DNA from: an uncultured Alphaproteobacteria bacterium
Lineage (GTDB): Bacteria; Pseudomonadota; Alphaproteobacteria; RF32; CAG-239
Direction: 5' to 3'
Assembly: GCA_900540425.1 (NCBI GenBank)
Contig: UQFU01000005.1
Span: forward strand, 1-47,184
Length of the DNA: 47,184 nt
Made by a program: the position numbers and the translations under genes. Shown here piece by piece: positions 9,345 through 18,162 of the stretch (position 1 is its first letter; each line of letters starts with the position of its first letter). The notes beneath the pieces were generated by a model that did not search any database, was not told the origin of the DNA, and worked only from the letters and a program-made list of their open reading frames with translations.

Positions 9345-9376
9345 TCATTCTCGGAGCGAGCAGAGCGCGAGCGAAT
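9345..9376. repeat. GC-rich palindrome between fliN and flbD
   Basis: CATTCTCG and CGAGCGAATG can pair around a gagcgagcagagcg loop. It lies in the 144-base gap, with no T-run, so it is not a standard terminator. It may be a dispersed palindrome or an mRNA stability element. Confidence 0.4.
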
Positions 9377-9451
9377 GTGAGGCCTGGGGCCGGGGAGGGA
9401 AATCGCCCGTGCGGAGTTTTGGGGTAAGAGGAGCCGATTAAGGATAATAAA

Positions 9452-10783
9452 ATGGAGTTGCTGATTGTTGGAACATTGGACGGGCAGATAGGAGCGGCCA
9501 GCAAAATCGCCATTTCTCAGGGCGGTCAGGTATCACTGGCGCAGGATATTGACGCTGCGTTAAATATTCTGCGTTCCGGCAAAAGTATCGAATTGGTTAT
9601 GATTGACGTCAAATTAGACGTTTATAAGTTTATTTCTTCTTTGGAAAGCGAACGGATTAACGTGTTGGTTGTTGCTTGCGGCGTAGCCAACGATCCGACT
9701 TTGGCGGTTAAGGCAATCAAAGCCGGCGCCAAAGAATATATTCCCCTGCCGCCCGATCCCGAACTTATCGGCGCCGTTTTGGCGGCGGCCACCCGTGAAA
9801 ACCACGCGCTGATCTATGGGGACAAAAAAACTGAAGCGATTTTAAAAATGGCCAAACAGATAGCTCCTTCGGAAGCCAGCGTTCTGTTGACCGGAGCGTC
9901 CGGAACCGGCAAAGAGGTTTTTTCCCGCTTTATCCATGACAACTCCAAACGCGCCAACAAAAAATTTGTTGCCGTCAACTGTGCCGCCATTCCCGAAACC
10001 TTGTTGGAATCCGAATTGTTCGGTTATGAAAAAGGCGCTTTTACCGGAGCGGTGGCCCGCCGTATCGGCAAATTTGAAGAAGCTTCCGGGGGAACCTTGC
10101 TGTTGGATGAAATTTCCGAAATGGATATCCGCATACAGGCCAAGCTGCTGCGAGCCATTCAGGAAAAAGAAATTGACCGCATCGGCGGCAAAACCCCGAT
10201 TAAGGTCGATACGCGCATTATTGCCACTTCTAACCGCAATCTGGCACAAAGCGTTAAAGACGGTGCCTTCCGTGAGGACTTGTATTATCGTCTGAACGTT
10301 GTGAACATTAATATTCCCGACCTCAAAGACCGTCCGGAAGATATTTTGGTGCTGGCCAAACATTTTATCAAGAAATATGCCGAACTGAACGGTCTGCCGA
10401 TGAAAGATTTGTCGCCGCAGGCTTCGGAAATGCTGCTGAATTATCTTTGGCCGGGAAATGTCCGCGAGCTGGAAAATACCATGCATCGTGCCGTGCTGCT
10501 TTCGACGGCTGAAGAGATTGAACCTTCGGCAATTATTCTGACAGACCCTTGCGCCGTCCGTAACCCGCAGCCTCAAGGCGAAGCGGCGCCGTCTCCGGCA
10601 GCCGTTCCCGGCGGGCAGACTTTGGCCGGTATGGAACGCAATCTGATTATCGACACGCTCAAACATACTTTCGGCAATCGGACACAGGCGGCCAACCTGC
10701 TCGGAATATCGATTCGCACTTTGCGTAATAAGTTGAAACAATACCAGGACGAAGGCTACGACGTCCCGGCATCTAACGGATAG
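9452..10783 (+). CDS. flbD: Sigma-54-dependent flagellar regulator FlbD
   Basis: FlbD activates sigma-54 flagellar promoters in alphaproteobacteria. The N-terminal 115 residues look like a response-regulator receiver domain. The AAA+ domain (about 130-360) has Walker A GASGTGKE (about 147-154), the GAFTGA loop that contacts sigma-54 (near 195) and the LLDEISEMD Walker B. A Pro/Ala linker leads to a Fis-type helix-turn-helix at about 400-440 (RTQAANLLGISIRTLRNKLK). It sits inside the flagellar block, and a perfect sigma-54 promoter lies at the head of that block, so it may feed back on its own operon. It resembles NtrC relatives, but context favours FlbD. Confidence 0.88.
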   Translation: MELLIVGTLDGQIGAASKIAISQGGQVSLAQDIDAALNILRSGKSIELVMIDVKLDVYKFISSLESERINVLVVACGVANDPTLAVKAIKAGAKEYIPLPPDPELIGAVLAAATRENHALIYGDKKTEAILKMAKQIAPSEASVLLTGASGTGKEVFSRFIHDNSKRANKKFVAVNCAAIPETLLESELFGYEKGAFTGAVARRIGKFEEASGGTLLLDEISEMDIRIQAKLLRAIQEKEIDRIGGKTPIKVDTRIIATSNRNLAQSVKDGAFREDLYYRLNVVNINIPDLKDRPEDILVLAKHFIKKYAELNGLPMKDLSPQASEMLLNYLWPGNVRELENTMHRAVLLSTAEEIEPSAIILTDPCAVRNPQPQGEAAPSPAAVPGGQTLAGMERNLIIDTLKHTFGNRTQAANLLGISIRTLRNKLKQYQDEGYDVPASNG

Positions 10784-10800
10784 GAAAACGCACTCGGACC

Positions 10801-12927
10801 ATGGCTAAAAAAGCAGAAAATGTCAGCAGTTCAATGTTCGGCGGTCGCTCGTTCAAAGACATGATTATTGCCTCGACCAAGCGCGGCGATATTTTCTTTG
10901 CTTTGGCAATTATCCTGATGCTGGTTATTTTGATTCTGCCGCTTCCGGCCTGGCTGTTGGATATTGCCCTGGCTTTTTCGATTACCTTGTCCTGCATTGT
11001 GCTGATGACTGCCATTTTTATCGAAAAGCCCAACCAGTTCAGCGCCTTTCCGCTGGTTTTGCTGATTACGACCATGTACCGGCTGTCGCTGAACCTTGCC
11101 TCCACCCGCCTGATACTGGCCAATGGCTATATGGGGCCGGATGCCGCCGGCGAAGTCATCAAGGCTTTCGGCGGATTTATTATGGGCAATAACTTTGTCA
11201 TCGGCGTTATCGTGTTTGCAATTTTGGTCTTGGTCAATTTTGTGGTCATTACCAAAGGTTCCGGCCGTATTGCCGAAGTTGCCGCCCGTTTTGCTTTGGA
11301 TGCCATGCCCGGAAAGCAGATGGCGATTGATGCGGATTTGTCTTCGGGGCTGATTACCGAAGATGAAGCCCGCGCCCGCCGCGAAGACCTGTCCAAAGAA
11401 AGCTCTTTTTACGGCGCAATGGATGGTGCCTCAAAATTTGTTCGCGGCGATGCGATTGCCGGATTGATTATCACCTTTATTAACGTTGTCGCCGGTATTA
11501 TTATCGGTATGGTGCAAAATGGCATGAGCTTTTCGGCGGCGGCGGAAACCTATACCCGCCTGACGGTCGGCGACGGATTGGTCAGTCAGGTTCCGGCGCT
11601 GATTATTTCGGTTGCCGCCGGTATTCTGGTTTCCAAGGCCGGCATGACCGATTCGACCGACAAGGTTTTGTTTGAACAGGTAACCAATTACCCCAAAGCC
11701 TTGGGAATGAGCTCATTTTTGGCATTGGCGCTTGGAATGCTCCCCGGTACGCCGGCGGCGCCGTTTATCCTGTTGTCGGCTTTGACCGGCGCAACCGCCT
11801 ATTATCTTGACAAGCAGCAAAAAGCGGCCATGGCCCGGGCACAGGAGGTTTTGGAACAGGAACAAAAGCAGGGCAAGGTTGCCAAAGCTGCCGATGAGCC
11901 AATTGCCACAGCTTTGCGCATGGATTTGATACGTCTGGAAATCGGCTACGGGCTGTTGCCGTTGATTAATGAAGAAGCCAACAAAAAGCTGACCGACCAA
12001 ATCAAGGCCTTGCGCCGCGCTTTGGCTTCCGAACTCGGATTCGTCATGCCCTCTATCCGTATTCAGGACAATATGCAGCTTGAGGCCAATGAATATAATA
12101 TTTATATCAAAGAGGTCAAATCCGGCAAAGGCGAGCTGCGCCCCACCCAGCTGTTGGTCATGGATCCGCGCGGCGAACCTATTACGCTGCCCGGCGAACA
12201 GACCTATGAGCCGACTTTCGGGCTCAAAGCGATGTGGATAGATCAGAGCTATCGCGAAGAAGCCATGTTCCGCGGCTATACCGTGGTCGACCCGGCAACG
12301 GTTGTTACCACGCATATTACCGAACTGGTCAAGGACAATATGCCCGAATTGCTGTCTTATGCCGAAACTCAAAAACTGCTGGAAGAAATGGACAAGGAAC
12401 AGCAAAAATTGGTCAAAGAGCTTATTCCGAACAAAGTCAGCCTCGGCGCCGTCCAGCGTATTTTGCAGAATCTGCTGCAAGAACGCGTCTCAATCCGCGA
12501 CTTGCCGACAATTCTGGAAGGCATTTCCGAAGCCGTTTCTTCAACCCACAGCCTGATGATGATTACCGAGCATGTCCGCTCGCGGCTGGCGCGGCAGCTT
12601 TCTAATGCCAATGCCAATGAGTTCGGCGTTATTCCGCTGATTACGCTGTCGCCGGAATGGGAACATGCTTTTGCCGAAGCGATTGTCGGCGAGGGGGATG
12701 ACCGCCAGCTGGCGATGGCGCCGAGCGCTCTGCAGCAGTTTATTACCAAGGTGCGCAATTCTCTTGAGGAATTGGCGGCCAAAGGCGAAACCGCGGTGCT
12801 GCTGACCAGTCCGGCAATTCGGCCTTTTGTTCGTTCGATTATTGAGCGTTTCCGCCCGTTGACGGTTGTAATGTCGCAAAATGAAATCCACCCCAAAGCC
12901 AAAATCAAAACCGTCGGGCAAATTTAG
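10801..12927 (+). CDS. flhA: Flagellar export gate protein FlhA
   Basis: FlhA is the main inner-membrane component of the flagellar type III export gate. The 708 residues fit the family. The first half (about 20-340) holds several hydrophobic segments and the conserved TTMYRLSLNLASTRLIL and FVVITKGSGRIAEVAARFAL regions. The C-terminal half is the cytoplasmic ring domain that docks export chaperones, with DLPTILEGISE near residue 560. No clear Shine-Dalgarno precedes the ATG, which lies 17 bases after flbD; translation may be coupled. flhF follows after 12 bases. Confidence 0.96.
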   Translation: MAKKAENVSSSMFGGRSFKDMIIASTKRGDIFFALAIILMLVILILPLPAWLLDIALAFSITLSCIVLMTAIFIEKPNQFSAFPLVLLITTMYRLSLNLASTRLILANGYMGPDAAGEVIKAFGGFIMGNNFVIGVIVFAILVLVNFVVITKGSGRIAEVAARFALDAMPGKQMAIDADLSSGLITEDEARARREDLSKESSFYGAMDGASKFVRGDAIAGLIITFINVVAGIIIGMVQNGMSFSAAAETYTRLTVGDGLVSQVPALIISVAAGILVSKAGMTDSTDKVLFEQVTNYPKALGMSSFLALALGMLPGTPAAPFILLSALTGATAYYLDKQQKAAMARAQEVLEQEQKQGKVAKAADEPIATALRMDLIRLEIGYGLLPLINEEANKKLTDQIKALRRALASELGFVMPSIRIQDNMQLEANEYNIYIKEVKSGKGELRPTQLLVMDPRGEPITLPGEQTYEPTFGLKAMWIDQSYREEAMFRGYTVVDPATVVTTHITELVKDNMPELLSYAETQKLLEEMDKEQQKLVKELIPNKVSLGAVQRILQNLLQERVSIRDLPTILEGISEAVSSTHSLMMITEHVRSRLARQLSNANANEFGVIPLITLSPEWEHAFAEAIVGEGDDRQLAMAPSALQQFITKVRNSLEELAAKGETAVLLTSPAIRPFVRSIIERFRPLTVVMSQNEIHPKAKIKTVGQI

Positions 12928-12939
12928 GGGTAGGGACAG

Positions 12940-13896
12940 ATGAAAATAAAAACCTTTACCGCCGCCGGAAGTATGGAAGCCATGAGTCAGGCTCGCGAGA
13001 CCTTGGGCGACGATGCGGTTATCATCTCTACCGAAACCCTTGATGACGGCCAGGTTCGGGTAACTGCCGCGCTGGAAGAAGCTGAGGAAGTCAGTTTTAA
13101 TGACAATCAGGAGATGGAAATCCGTGATAACCCGGCGCGCTATACCGATCGCCTGCTCCGGGAAAGCTTGGAATATCACGATACGCTGGACTTGGTAAAA
13201 CAGCGTATTTTGGCGGCTGTCCGCAAATTAAGCGCCGAAAAAAAGATTTACGACGATCGCCGGCTGCTGGAATTGGCTTTGGAACAATTATATGGTTTTA
13301 GCGATATTCTGAATTTGCAGACGCCCTGTAAAATTTTCATGGGGGCGCCGGGCAGCGGCAAATCGACGGCTATTGCCAAAACGGCCGCTCTGGCCAGAAT
13401 GAAAAAAATTCCCTGCTGCATTGTTTCGACCGATAATGTCCGCGCCGGTGCCAACAAGCAGCTGGAAGCCTTTGCCGGAATTTTGGAACAGGATTTCTTT
13501 TTCTGCCAAAGCGAACGTAATTTGTATGAGCTGCTGAAAAAAGCCGAAACGGCCTATGGCCTGGTTTTGATAGATACCCCTGGCATTAATCCGTTTTTGC
13601 CCGAAGAAGTTGCCAAGGTCAGCCGCTGGCTGGAGGTTGTCAAAGGCGAGGCAGTTTTGGTAATGTCTGCCGGAACCAATACTTTTGAGGCGATTGAAGT
13701 TGCCGAAGTGTTTACCGAACTGGGCGCATCAAAACTGTTGCCGACCCGTTTGGATTTGACCCGGCGGCTGGGATCGCTGCTCTCGGTTGCGGCCTGTTGT
13801 GAACTGGATTTTTGTGCCGGCAGCGTCAGTTCGAATATTGCCGGCGGCCTGGCCGAAATAACGCCGGGCGGCTTGGCTAAACTGATTTTAGCTTAA
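12940..13896 (+). CDS. flhF: SRP-family GTPase FlhF
   Basis: FlhF marks the pole where the flagellum is built. The 318 residues begin with the FlhF signature (MKIKTFTAAGSMEAMSQARE) and continue into an SRP-type NG domain with P-loop GAPGSGKST (135-143) and the DTPG switch. It is shorter than many FlhF proteins, mainly because the low-complexity B region is reduced. The G4 guanine-specificity motif reads TRLD rather than the usual TKxD, a conservative change that may alter nucleotide affinity. It is followed by flhG, its usual GTPase-activating partner. Confidence 0.9.
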   Translation: MKIKTFTAAGSMEAMSQARETLGDDAVIISTETLDDGQVRVTAALEEAEEVSFNDNQEMEIRDNPARYTDRLLRESLEYHDTLDLVKQRILAAVRKLSAEKKIYDDRRLLELALEQLYGFSDILNLQTPCKIFMGAPGSGKSTAIAKTAALARMKKIPCCIVSTDNVRAGANKQLEAFAGILEQDFFFCQSERNLYELLKKAETAYGLVLIDTPGINPFLPEEVAKVSRWLEVVKGEAVLVMSAGTNTFEAIEVAEVFTELGASKLLPTRLDLTRRLGSLLSVAACCELDFCAGSVSSNIAGGLAEITPGGLAKLILA

Positions 13897-13921
13897 TTTT
13901 TTTAAGTGAAAAGAGGAAACC

Positions 13922-14734
13922 ATGGAACAAACGACACCTGAAGAACTAAAAATCATGCCCCGCGGAATGGCGCCGCGCAGCGTCAAAAAAGGCAAGAATA
14001 TGATTGCGGTGGCTTCCGGAAAAGGCGGGGTCGGCAAAACCTGGTTTTCAATCACGCTGGCGCATTCTCTGAGTATTCTCAAACAAAAGACCTTGCTTTT
14101 TGACGGCGATTTGGGGCTTGCCAATGTCGATATCCAGCTGGGGCTGATGGCCAAGTATGATATCGGCAGCGTGGTTTCGGGAAGCCTGACCCTCAACCAG
14201 GTGGTTCACCATTACGACAAGGGCCGTTTTGACGTTATTGCCGGCCGCTCGGGATCGGCGGGGCTGGCCTCAATGCCGGTCGGACGTTTGCAGATATTGG
14301 GTGAGGATCTGAATGTTTTGGCCGCTTCATATGATAAGGTTATTTTGGATATGGGAGCGGGAGTCGAAAAGCCGGTGCGGATTTTGTCGGGGCTGGCCGA
14401 AAAGATTATTGTCGTCTGTACCGATGAGCCAACTTCTCTGACCGACGCCTACGCTTTTATCAAAATTATGACCATGCAGTATACCAAATGCGATATCAAT
14501 ATCGTCGTCAATCAGGCCAATTCGCTTCGTGAAGGCCAGCGAACCTATGATACGCTGCTCAAAGCCTGCAATAATTTCCTCAAGATTAATCCGCCGCTGT
14601 TGGGGATTGTCCGCCGCGATACCCGCGTGCGTGATGCCATTCGTAACCAAAGCACGATTTTCAACCGCTATCCAACCTCCGAGGCGGCCGAAGACGTTTA
14701 CGCCGTTGCCAAAAGGCTGCTCAGCCATGACTAA
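13922..14734 (+). CDS. flhG: MinD-like ATPase FlhG (FleN)
   Basis: FlhG limits flagellar number and stimulates FlhF GTPase activity. The 270 residues start with a short N-terminal segment (KIMPRGM) that resembles the activator helix of FlhG proteins. The deviant Walker A ASGKGGVGKTW follows at about 32-42, then DGDLGLANVDIQLG. The protein otherwise follows the MinD/ParA fold. It partners with flhF immediately upstream and overlaps the next gene by 8 bases (ATGACTAA), implying translational coupling. The chromosome-partitioning ParA at 32 kb is a separate gene. Confidence 0.92.
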   Translation: MEQTTPEELKIMPRGMAPRSVKKGKNMIAVASGKGGVGKTWFSITLAHSLSILKQKTLLFDGDLGLANVDIQLGLMAKYDIGSVVSGSLTLNQVVHHYDKGRFDVIAGRSGSAGLASMPVGRLQILGEDLNVLAASYDKVILDMGAGVEKPVRILSGLAEKIIVVCTDEPTSLTDAYAFIKIMTMQYTKCDINIVVNQANSLREGQRTYDTLLKACNNFLKINPPLLGIVRRDTRVRDAIRNQSTIFNRYPTSEAAEDVYAVAKRLLSHD

Positions 14735-16391
14735 CCTGGTACCTCCGCTCAACCAAACGCTCCCCGAAACCGGCGGAGTATCCGGGGGACTGACGACAGG
14801 GGTCGAAAATCCGTCCGCTTCTTGGGCAGGACTGAATTTGGGACAGCAGATAACGGTACGTATCAATCCGCAGAGTCTTCAGGCCTTGTCCGGGAAAATC
14901 CTGGTCAGTCTGGATTTATCCGTCGGCAACGTCGGCACGGACAGCCAGCCGCCGGCCGTGGCAGAAATAAAACTGCCGCCGCAAATGAAGCTGCCGGAAA
15001 ACGCCGCGGAAATGCAGTTGCGCATAACTGCTAAAACGCCCCAGCGCCTGGATTTGCGGATTTTAAGCGTTGACGGCCGGAAGGCCGAAAGTTTTGTGAT
15101 TGCGCCGGAAACGGCACCCGCCGGAAAAACGATGTCCGGCCTGCCGACGGCTGCTGCCGCTTTGGTCAAAACCGTTACCGAACCGCAAAACCTGCCGTTG
15201 GCGCCGTTGCGTTTGCAGCCTTTGCTGGCGCGGGAATTGTTGTCCGCCGGTATCGATCCGGCCAGTCTCCGCCAGATATCTGCGGTTATTGAAAATTTGG
15301 GGGTGAAAGTCGAAGTTGCCGTTCTGCCGGCAAACCTGTCAGGAACCTCTGTTCCGGAAATTTCCGCAGATTCCGGCGCCGTTTCGGCAATCGGCCGCGA
15401 TTTGGCCGCGATATTGAAACCGCTGCTCGTCGGAGAACAAAATAATGAAAAATACAGACCGTCAGCGTCCGGCGGACAGCCGCTTCCCCAAAGAATAACC
15501 GGAGAAATTGAAAAATTTTTTGCGAAACTGGACAACCGCAGCCTGCCGGCCGAAACCGCGCAGCGCGGCGAACGAACGGTGTTGAAGACCCCTCTGGGAG
15601 AGATTATTCCCGAGCAGCCGCTCAAAATTGCCGTCGGCGAAAAACTGCTGCTGCGGATTGGCGGTTTAATCGGTCTGCCCGCAAAAGAAAGGATCGTCCC
15701 TGCCGGCGAAACTGCCGTGCAGCCCCCGCTGGGCAATAAAATGGCCGAAATTCTGACGCCTCTGCAAAATAAGCTGCCGCCTGATGTCTATGCGGCGGTT
15801 ATGGAAAAAATACCGGCCAATAATTCTAAGATGCTGTCTAATATCATGTCTTTTTTGAAAGCTTCCGGCGAAGGGCGGATTGAACATTGGCTCGGGCAGG
15901 AAACTGTGGATAAAATGCGAATATCCGGGCCGGAAGGGCGCCAGGCGCTCTCGCAGCTGGAGAATCTGATTGTCGGCCGCCGTGAAGAGAATGCGCAGTG
16001 GCGGATTATTGAAATACCTTTTTACGGTGCTGAAAATCTGAGCCGGATTAAAGTAGCGGTTCGCCGTTTTGGCGGAGAGGAAGGGCGCCGGTATCAGGGG
16101 CGGCGGCAAACCGGAGCGGCCCGCTTTGTGGTCGATACGTCTTTTACGGTTTTGGGCGGTTTCCAGTTTGACGGCTTTTCCCTGCCGGCCGAAAAGCGTT
16201 TTGATCTGATTATCCGTACCGAAAAAGAAATCGATAACGATTTTTGCGCGCAGATTATGCAGCTTTTCCGAACCTCCCTTTCCGCCGTGGACTATGCCGG
16301 AAATATTCGTATTAATATTAAAGAAAAGTTTATCAAATTGTGTGAAGATGAACCCGAAAAAACGATTTTGCAGGATGGAATATTCATATGA
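14727..16391 (+). CDS. FliK-like protein of unknown role, end of flagellar operon
   Basis: The start ATG at 14727 overlaps the flhG stop. The 554-residue product opens with a Pro/Gly-rich segment, then a beta-rich domain (LNLGQQITVRINPQ), then long Ala/Pro-rich stretches. Its C-terminal domain (about 370-554) includes WRIIEIPFYGAENLSRIKVA and FVVDTSFTVLGGFQFDGF. The low-complexity middle with a compact C-terminal domain resembles hook-length control proteins, and the C-terminal pattern recalls the FliK hook domain, but I see no clear PEDLG-type core. A second length-control or export-related protein is a reasonable inference; no function is proven. It overlaps the next gene by 4 bases (ATGA). 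Confidence 0.7.
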   Translation: MTNLVPPLNQTLPETGGVSGGLTTGVENPSASWAGLNLGQQITVRINPQSLQALSGKILVSLDLSVGNVGTDSQPPAVAEIKLPPQMKLPENAAEMQLRITAKTPQRLDLRILSVDGRKAESFVIAPETAPAGKTMSGLPTAAAALVKTVTEPQNLPLAPLRLQPLLARELLSAGIDPASLRQISAVIENLGVKVEVAVLPANLSGTSVPEISADSGAVSAIGRDLAAILKPLLVGEQNNEKYRPSASGGQPLPQRITGEIEKFFAKLDNRSLPAETAQRGERTVLKTPLGEIIPEQPLKIAVGEKLLLRIGGLIGLPAKERIVPAGETAVQPPLGNKMAEILTPLQNKLPPDVYAAVMEKIPANNSKMLSNIMSFLKASGEGRIEHWLGQETVDKMRISGPEGRQALSQLENLIVGRREENAQWRIIEIPFYGAENLSRIKVAVRRFGGEEGRRYQGRRQTGAARFVVDTSFTVLGGFQFDGFSLPAEKRFDLIIRTEKEIDNDFCAQIMQLFRTSLSAVDYAGNIRINIKEKFIKLCEDEPEKTILQDGIFI

Positions 16392-17548
16392 GCAGCAATG
16401 ACCCCTTGGGATATTATCGTATTTTTGACCTGACGCCGGCGGCCACCGATGCGGAAATCAAGGTCAATTACCGTGAGCGCGCCAAACTCTGGCACCCCGA
16501 CCATAATACCAGCGAAGAAGCAACCGAAAAGTTTCAGCAGCTTTCCGTTGCCTATGATATTTTAAAAGACGGCAAAACCCGCCTGTTGTATGACCTTCTG
16601 AGCCAGGCGTATACCAGCCGCAATTTTCCGGACATGTTTGCCCTCAAGGCCTATAAAGACCGAGCCGGAGCCGAAAACCCGTTTGTTCGCACTTTTTCGC
16701 TGCAAAAAGTGTTTGGCCGGATCGTCAGTACCAAGCTGCGCCAAGATGATGAAATCTGCAATGCCGTAGAAGCGCCGGCCGTGGTACTGAAAACCTCGGT
16801 CAGCAACTGGCTGCTCGGCTGGTGGGGTATTCCGGCGGTTTTCAAAAATATTTCCGCCATCGCGCATAATTATTCGTCAATCAATCATAATCGGGCGCAA
16901 AACCTGACCCTGCTTATTCATAATGCCGTGGCGTATTATCAGGATAATAAGATGGAAAAGGCCATGCTTTCGGCAGTACAGGCCAAAGAATACGCCGATG
17001 CCGAACAAAAGGATTTGCTCGAACGCTTTATCCGCCTGACCGGGTTAAATGCCGGCAATGTGCGACTGCCGCATTGGAACTATGCCAAGTTGCGCATCTT
17101 GCAGTTGGTCGTTCCGGTTGTGCTGTTTGTGATGGCGCTGTTTCCGCTGACATCCAGGGTGGTGAGCGAAGCGGAGCTGATGAAACTCTTTGCCGAAAAA
17201 GATGAGATTACATATTTTCAACGGGTCAAGTTCAACAGCGGCGAACAGACTTTTGACGATATTGTGGTGTCAAAAGTTTTGAATATCCCGGTTGACGTTA
17301 ATGATACCAACAAACTTTATCATTTCAAAAACGCAGCTAAAGTTATGTATGGCCCTGCCGAAGAATTTGACGTCATGGCGGAGTTGCCGAAAAACCATAC
17401 GGTGCGTATCAGCGGTATTACGCCGGATGATAAATGGTACCGGATAATGCTTGATAACGGCGACATGGGATTTGTTCCGGTCAAGGCTCTGGAAAAAGGC
17501 ATTGGGGCGCCGATACCCGAAAACAGCAAAATTTATACGCCGAATTAA
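16388..17548 (+). CDS. Membrane-anchored J-domain protein with SH3-like C-terminus
   Basis: Residues 3-70 form a complete J domain with the HPD motif at 36-38 (WHPDHN), which stimulates DnaK ATPase activity. The Gly/Phe and zinc-finger regions of DnaJ are absent. A middle region of unknown fold follows, then one membrane helix (about 236-256). The C-terminal part (about 310-372) looks like a bacterial SH3 domain, with VMYGPAEEFDVMAEL and WYRIMLDNGDMGFVPV. If the N-terminus is cytoplasmic, the SH3 part is periplasmic. The 4-base overlap with the preceding flagellar gene suggests one transcript. A link between DnaK and the envelope or flagellum is inferred. Confidence 0.75.
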   Translation: MSSNDPLGYYRIFDLTPAATDAEIKVNYRERAKLWHPDHNTSEEATEKFQQLSVAYDILKDGKTRLLYDLLSQAYTSRNFPDMFALKAYKDRAGAENPFVRTFSLQKVFGRIVSTKLRQDDEICNAVEAPAVVLKTSVSNWLLGWWGIPAVFKNISAIAHNYSSINHNRAQNLTLLIHNAVAYYQDNKMEKAMLSAVQAKEYADAEQKDLLERFIRLTGLNAGNVRLPHWNYAKLRILQLVVPVVLFVMALFPLTSRVVSEAELMKLFAEKDEITYFQRVKFNSGEQTFDDIVVSKVLNIPVDVNDTNKLYHFKNAAKVMYGPAEEFDVMAELPKNHTVRISGITPDDKWYRIMLDNGDMGFVPVKALEKGIGAPIPENSKIYTPN

Positions 17549-17623
17549 CTGTTGTGGCCGGGTCGTCCTATGCGTGCCTGTCTCTTTCTATAGCGTCATC
17601 CCTCGATTGCGGAGAATCGTCAA

Positions 17624-17645
17624 GGGATTTGCGAATTTCCCTCTT
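17624..17645 (+). repeat. Direct repeat, copy 1 of 2
   Basis: A 22-base unit ending in CGAATTTCCCTCTT recurs at 17879-17900 with two mismatches. Both copies lie in the same repeat-rich gap. Confidence 0.75.
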
Positions 17646-17646
17646 C

Positions 17647-17734
17647 CTGTCACAGCATGGCGTTTTTTCTCTCTTCTGTCATGCCATAGCGTTTTCTTCC
17701 TCCTGTCATTCTGGGCTCATTTTTTTCTCTGTCA
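17647..17734 (+). repeat. CTGTCA-phased degenerate tandem repeat
   Basis: CTGTCA begins at 17647, 17676, 17703 and 17729, spacings of 29, 27 and 26 bases. Units share T/C-rich tails such as GCGTTTT-TCTC. The last copy forms the edge of the palindromic pair that follows. Confidence 0.55.
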
Positions 17735-17811
17735 TTCCGGGCTTGACCCGGAATCCAGGCGGCTAAGGAATCAATATTAATCTGGACTCCGGCTCAGGGC
17801 CGGAGTGACAG
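17729..17811. repeat. REP/MITE-like palindromic pair
   Basis: Two hairpins face each other: CATTCCGGGCTTGACCCGGA at 17733-17752 and CTCCGGCTCAGGGCCGGAG near 17787-17805. Their outer edges (CTGTCA and TGACAG) and inner edges (CCAG and CTGG) are complementary, so the 83-base unit is an overall inverted repeat. A third, partial copy (GCCGGAGTGACCAG) lies at 17824-17837. Dispersed elements with GTCATTCC...GGAATCCAG ends are widespread in bacteria. Confidence 0.8.
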
Positions 17812-17878
17812 TAAAAAAATAAGGCCGGAGTGACCAGTATATTGAAGTCATCCTTTGTTTTTTGCAGAAAAACGTCCA

Positions 17879-17900
17879 GGGATCTTCGAATTTCCCTCTT
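17879..17900 (+). repeat. Direct repeat, copy 2 of 2
   Basis: It matches the unit at 17624-17645 at 20 of 22 positions, including the shared end CGAATTTCCCTCTT. Confidence 0.75.
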
Positions 17901-18162
17901 TCCCCAACCGCCAACATTCGCTTAGTCACATTATGATAAAAACTTGTAGACCCCTTAATGGACACTTTTTCTGCTGAAAAAACGAGGGGTGGCGGTTATT
18001 GATTGATGGTTGCTGCCGCGCCCAAGGGAGAACCGTTATTGGAAAGCAGAGATAGTGCATATTGCAAGCAACGCGGATTCATGGCACCCAAACATCAGTA
18101 GCAAACCGTTCGCCGCGGGGCGTCCCCGCCCTCGGGCGCTGCCTGCGCTCCTGCCGTGCGGG

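Larger units (their letters stand above)
17549..18162. other. 614-base intergenic region with repeats and no credible gene
   Basis: This gap contains palindromic repeats (separate entries), spaced CTGTCA words and a GC-rich stretch near 18106-18165. Short open frames within it have repeat-derived composition and no recognisable domain, so I do not call a gene. No clear terminator for the flagellar operon is seen. Confidence 0.7.

Noticed and set aside
17647..17734. CTGTCA-spaced units as a CRISPR array
   Set aside because: Repeats are only six bases exact with degenerate tails, spacing varies, and no cas genes are present.
17554..17766. Small plus-strand frame after the J-domain gene
   Set aside because: It is Ser/Phe/Leu-rich translated repeat DNA, without a ribosome-binding site.
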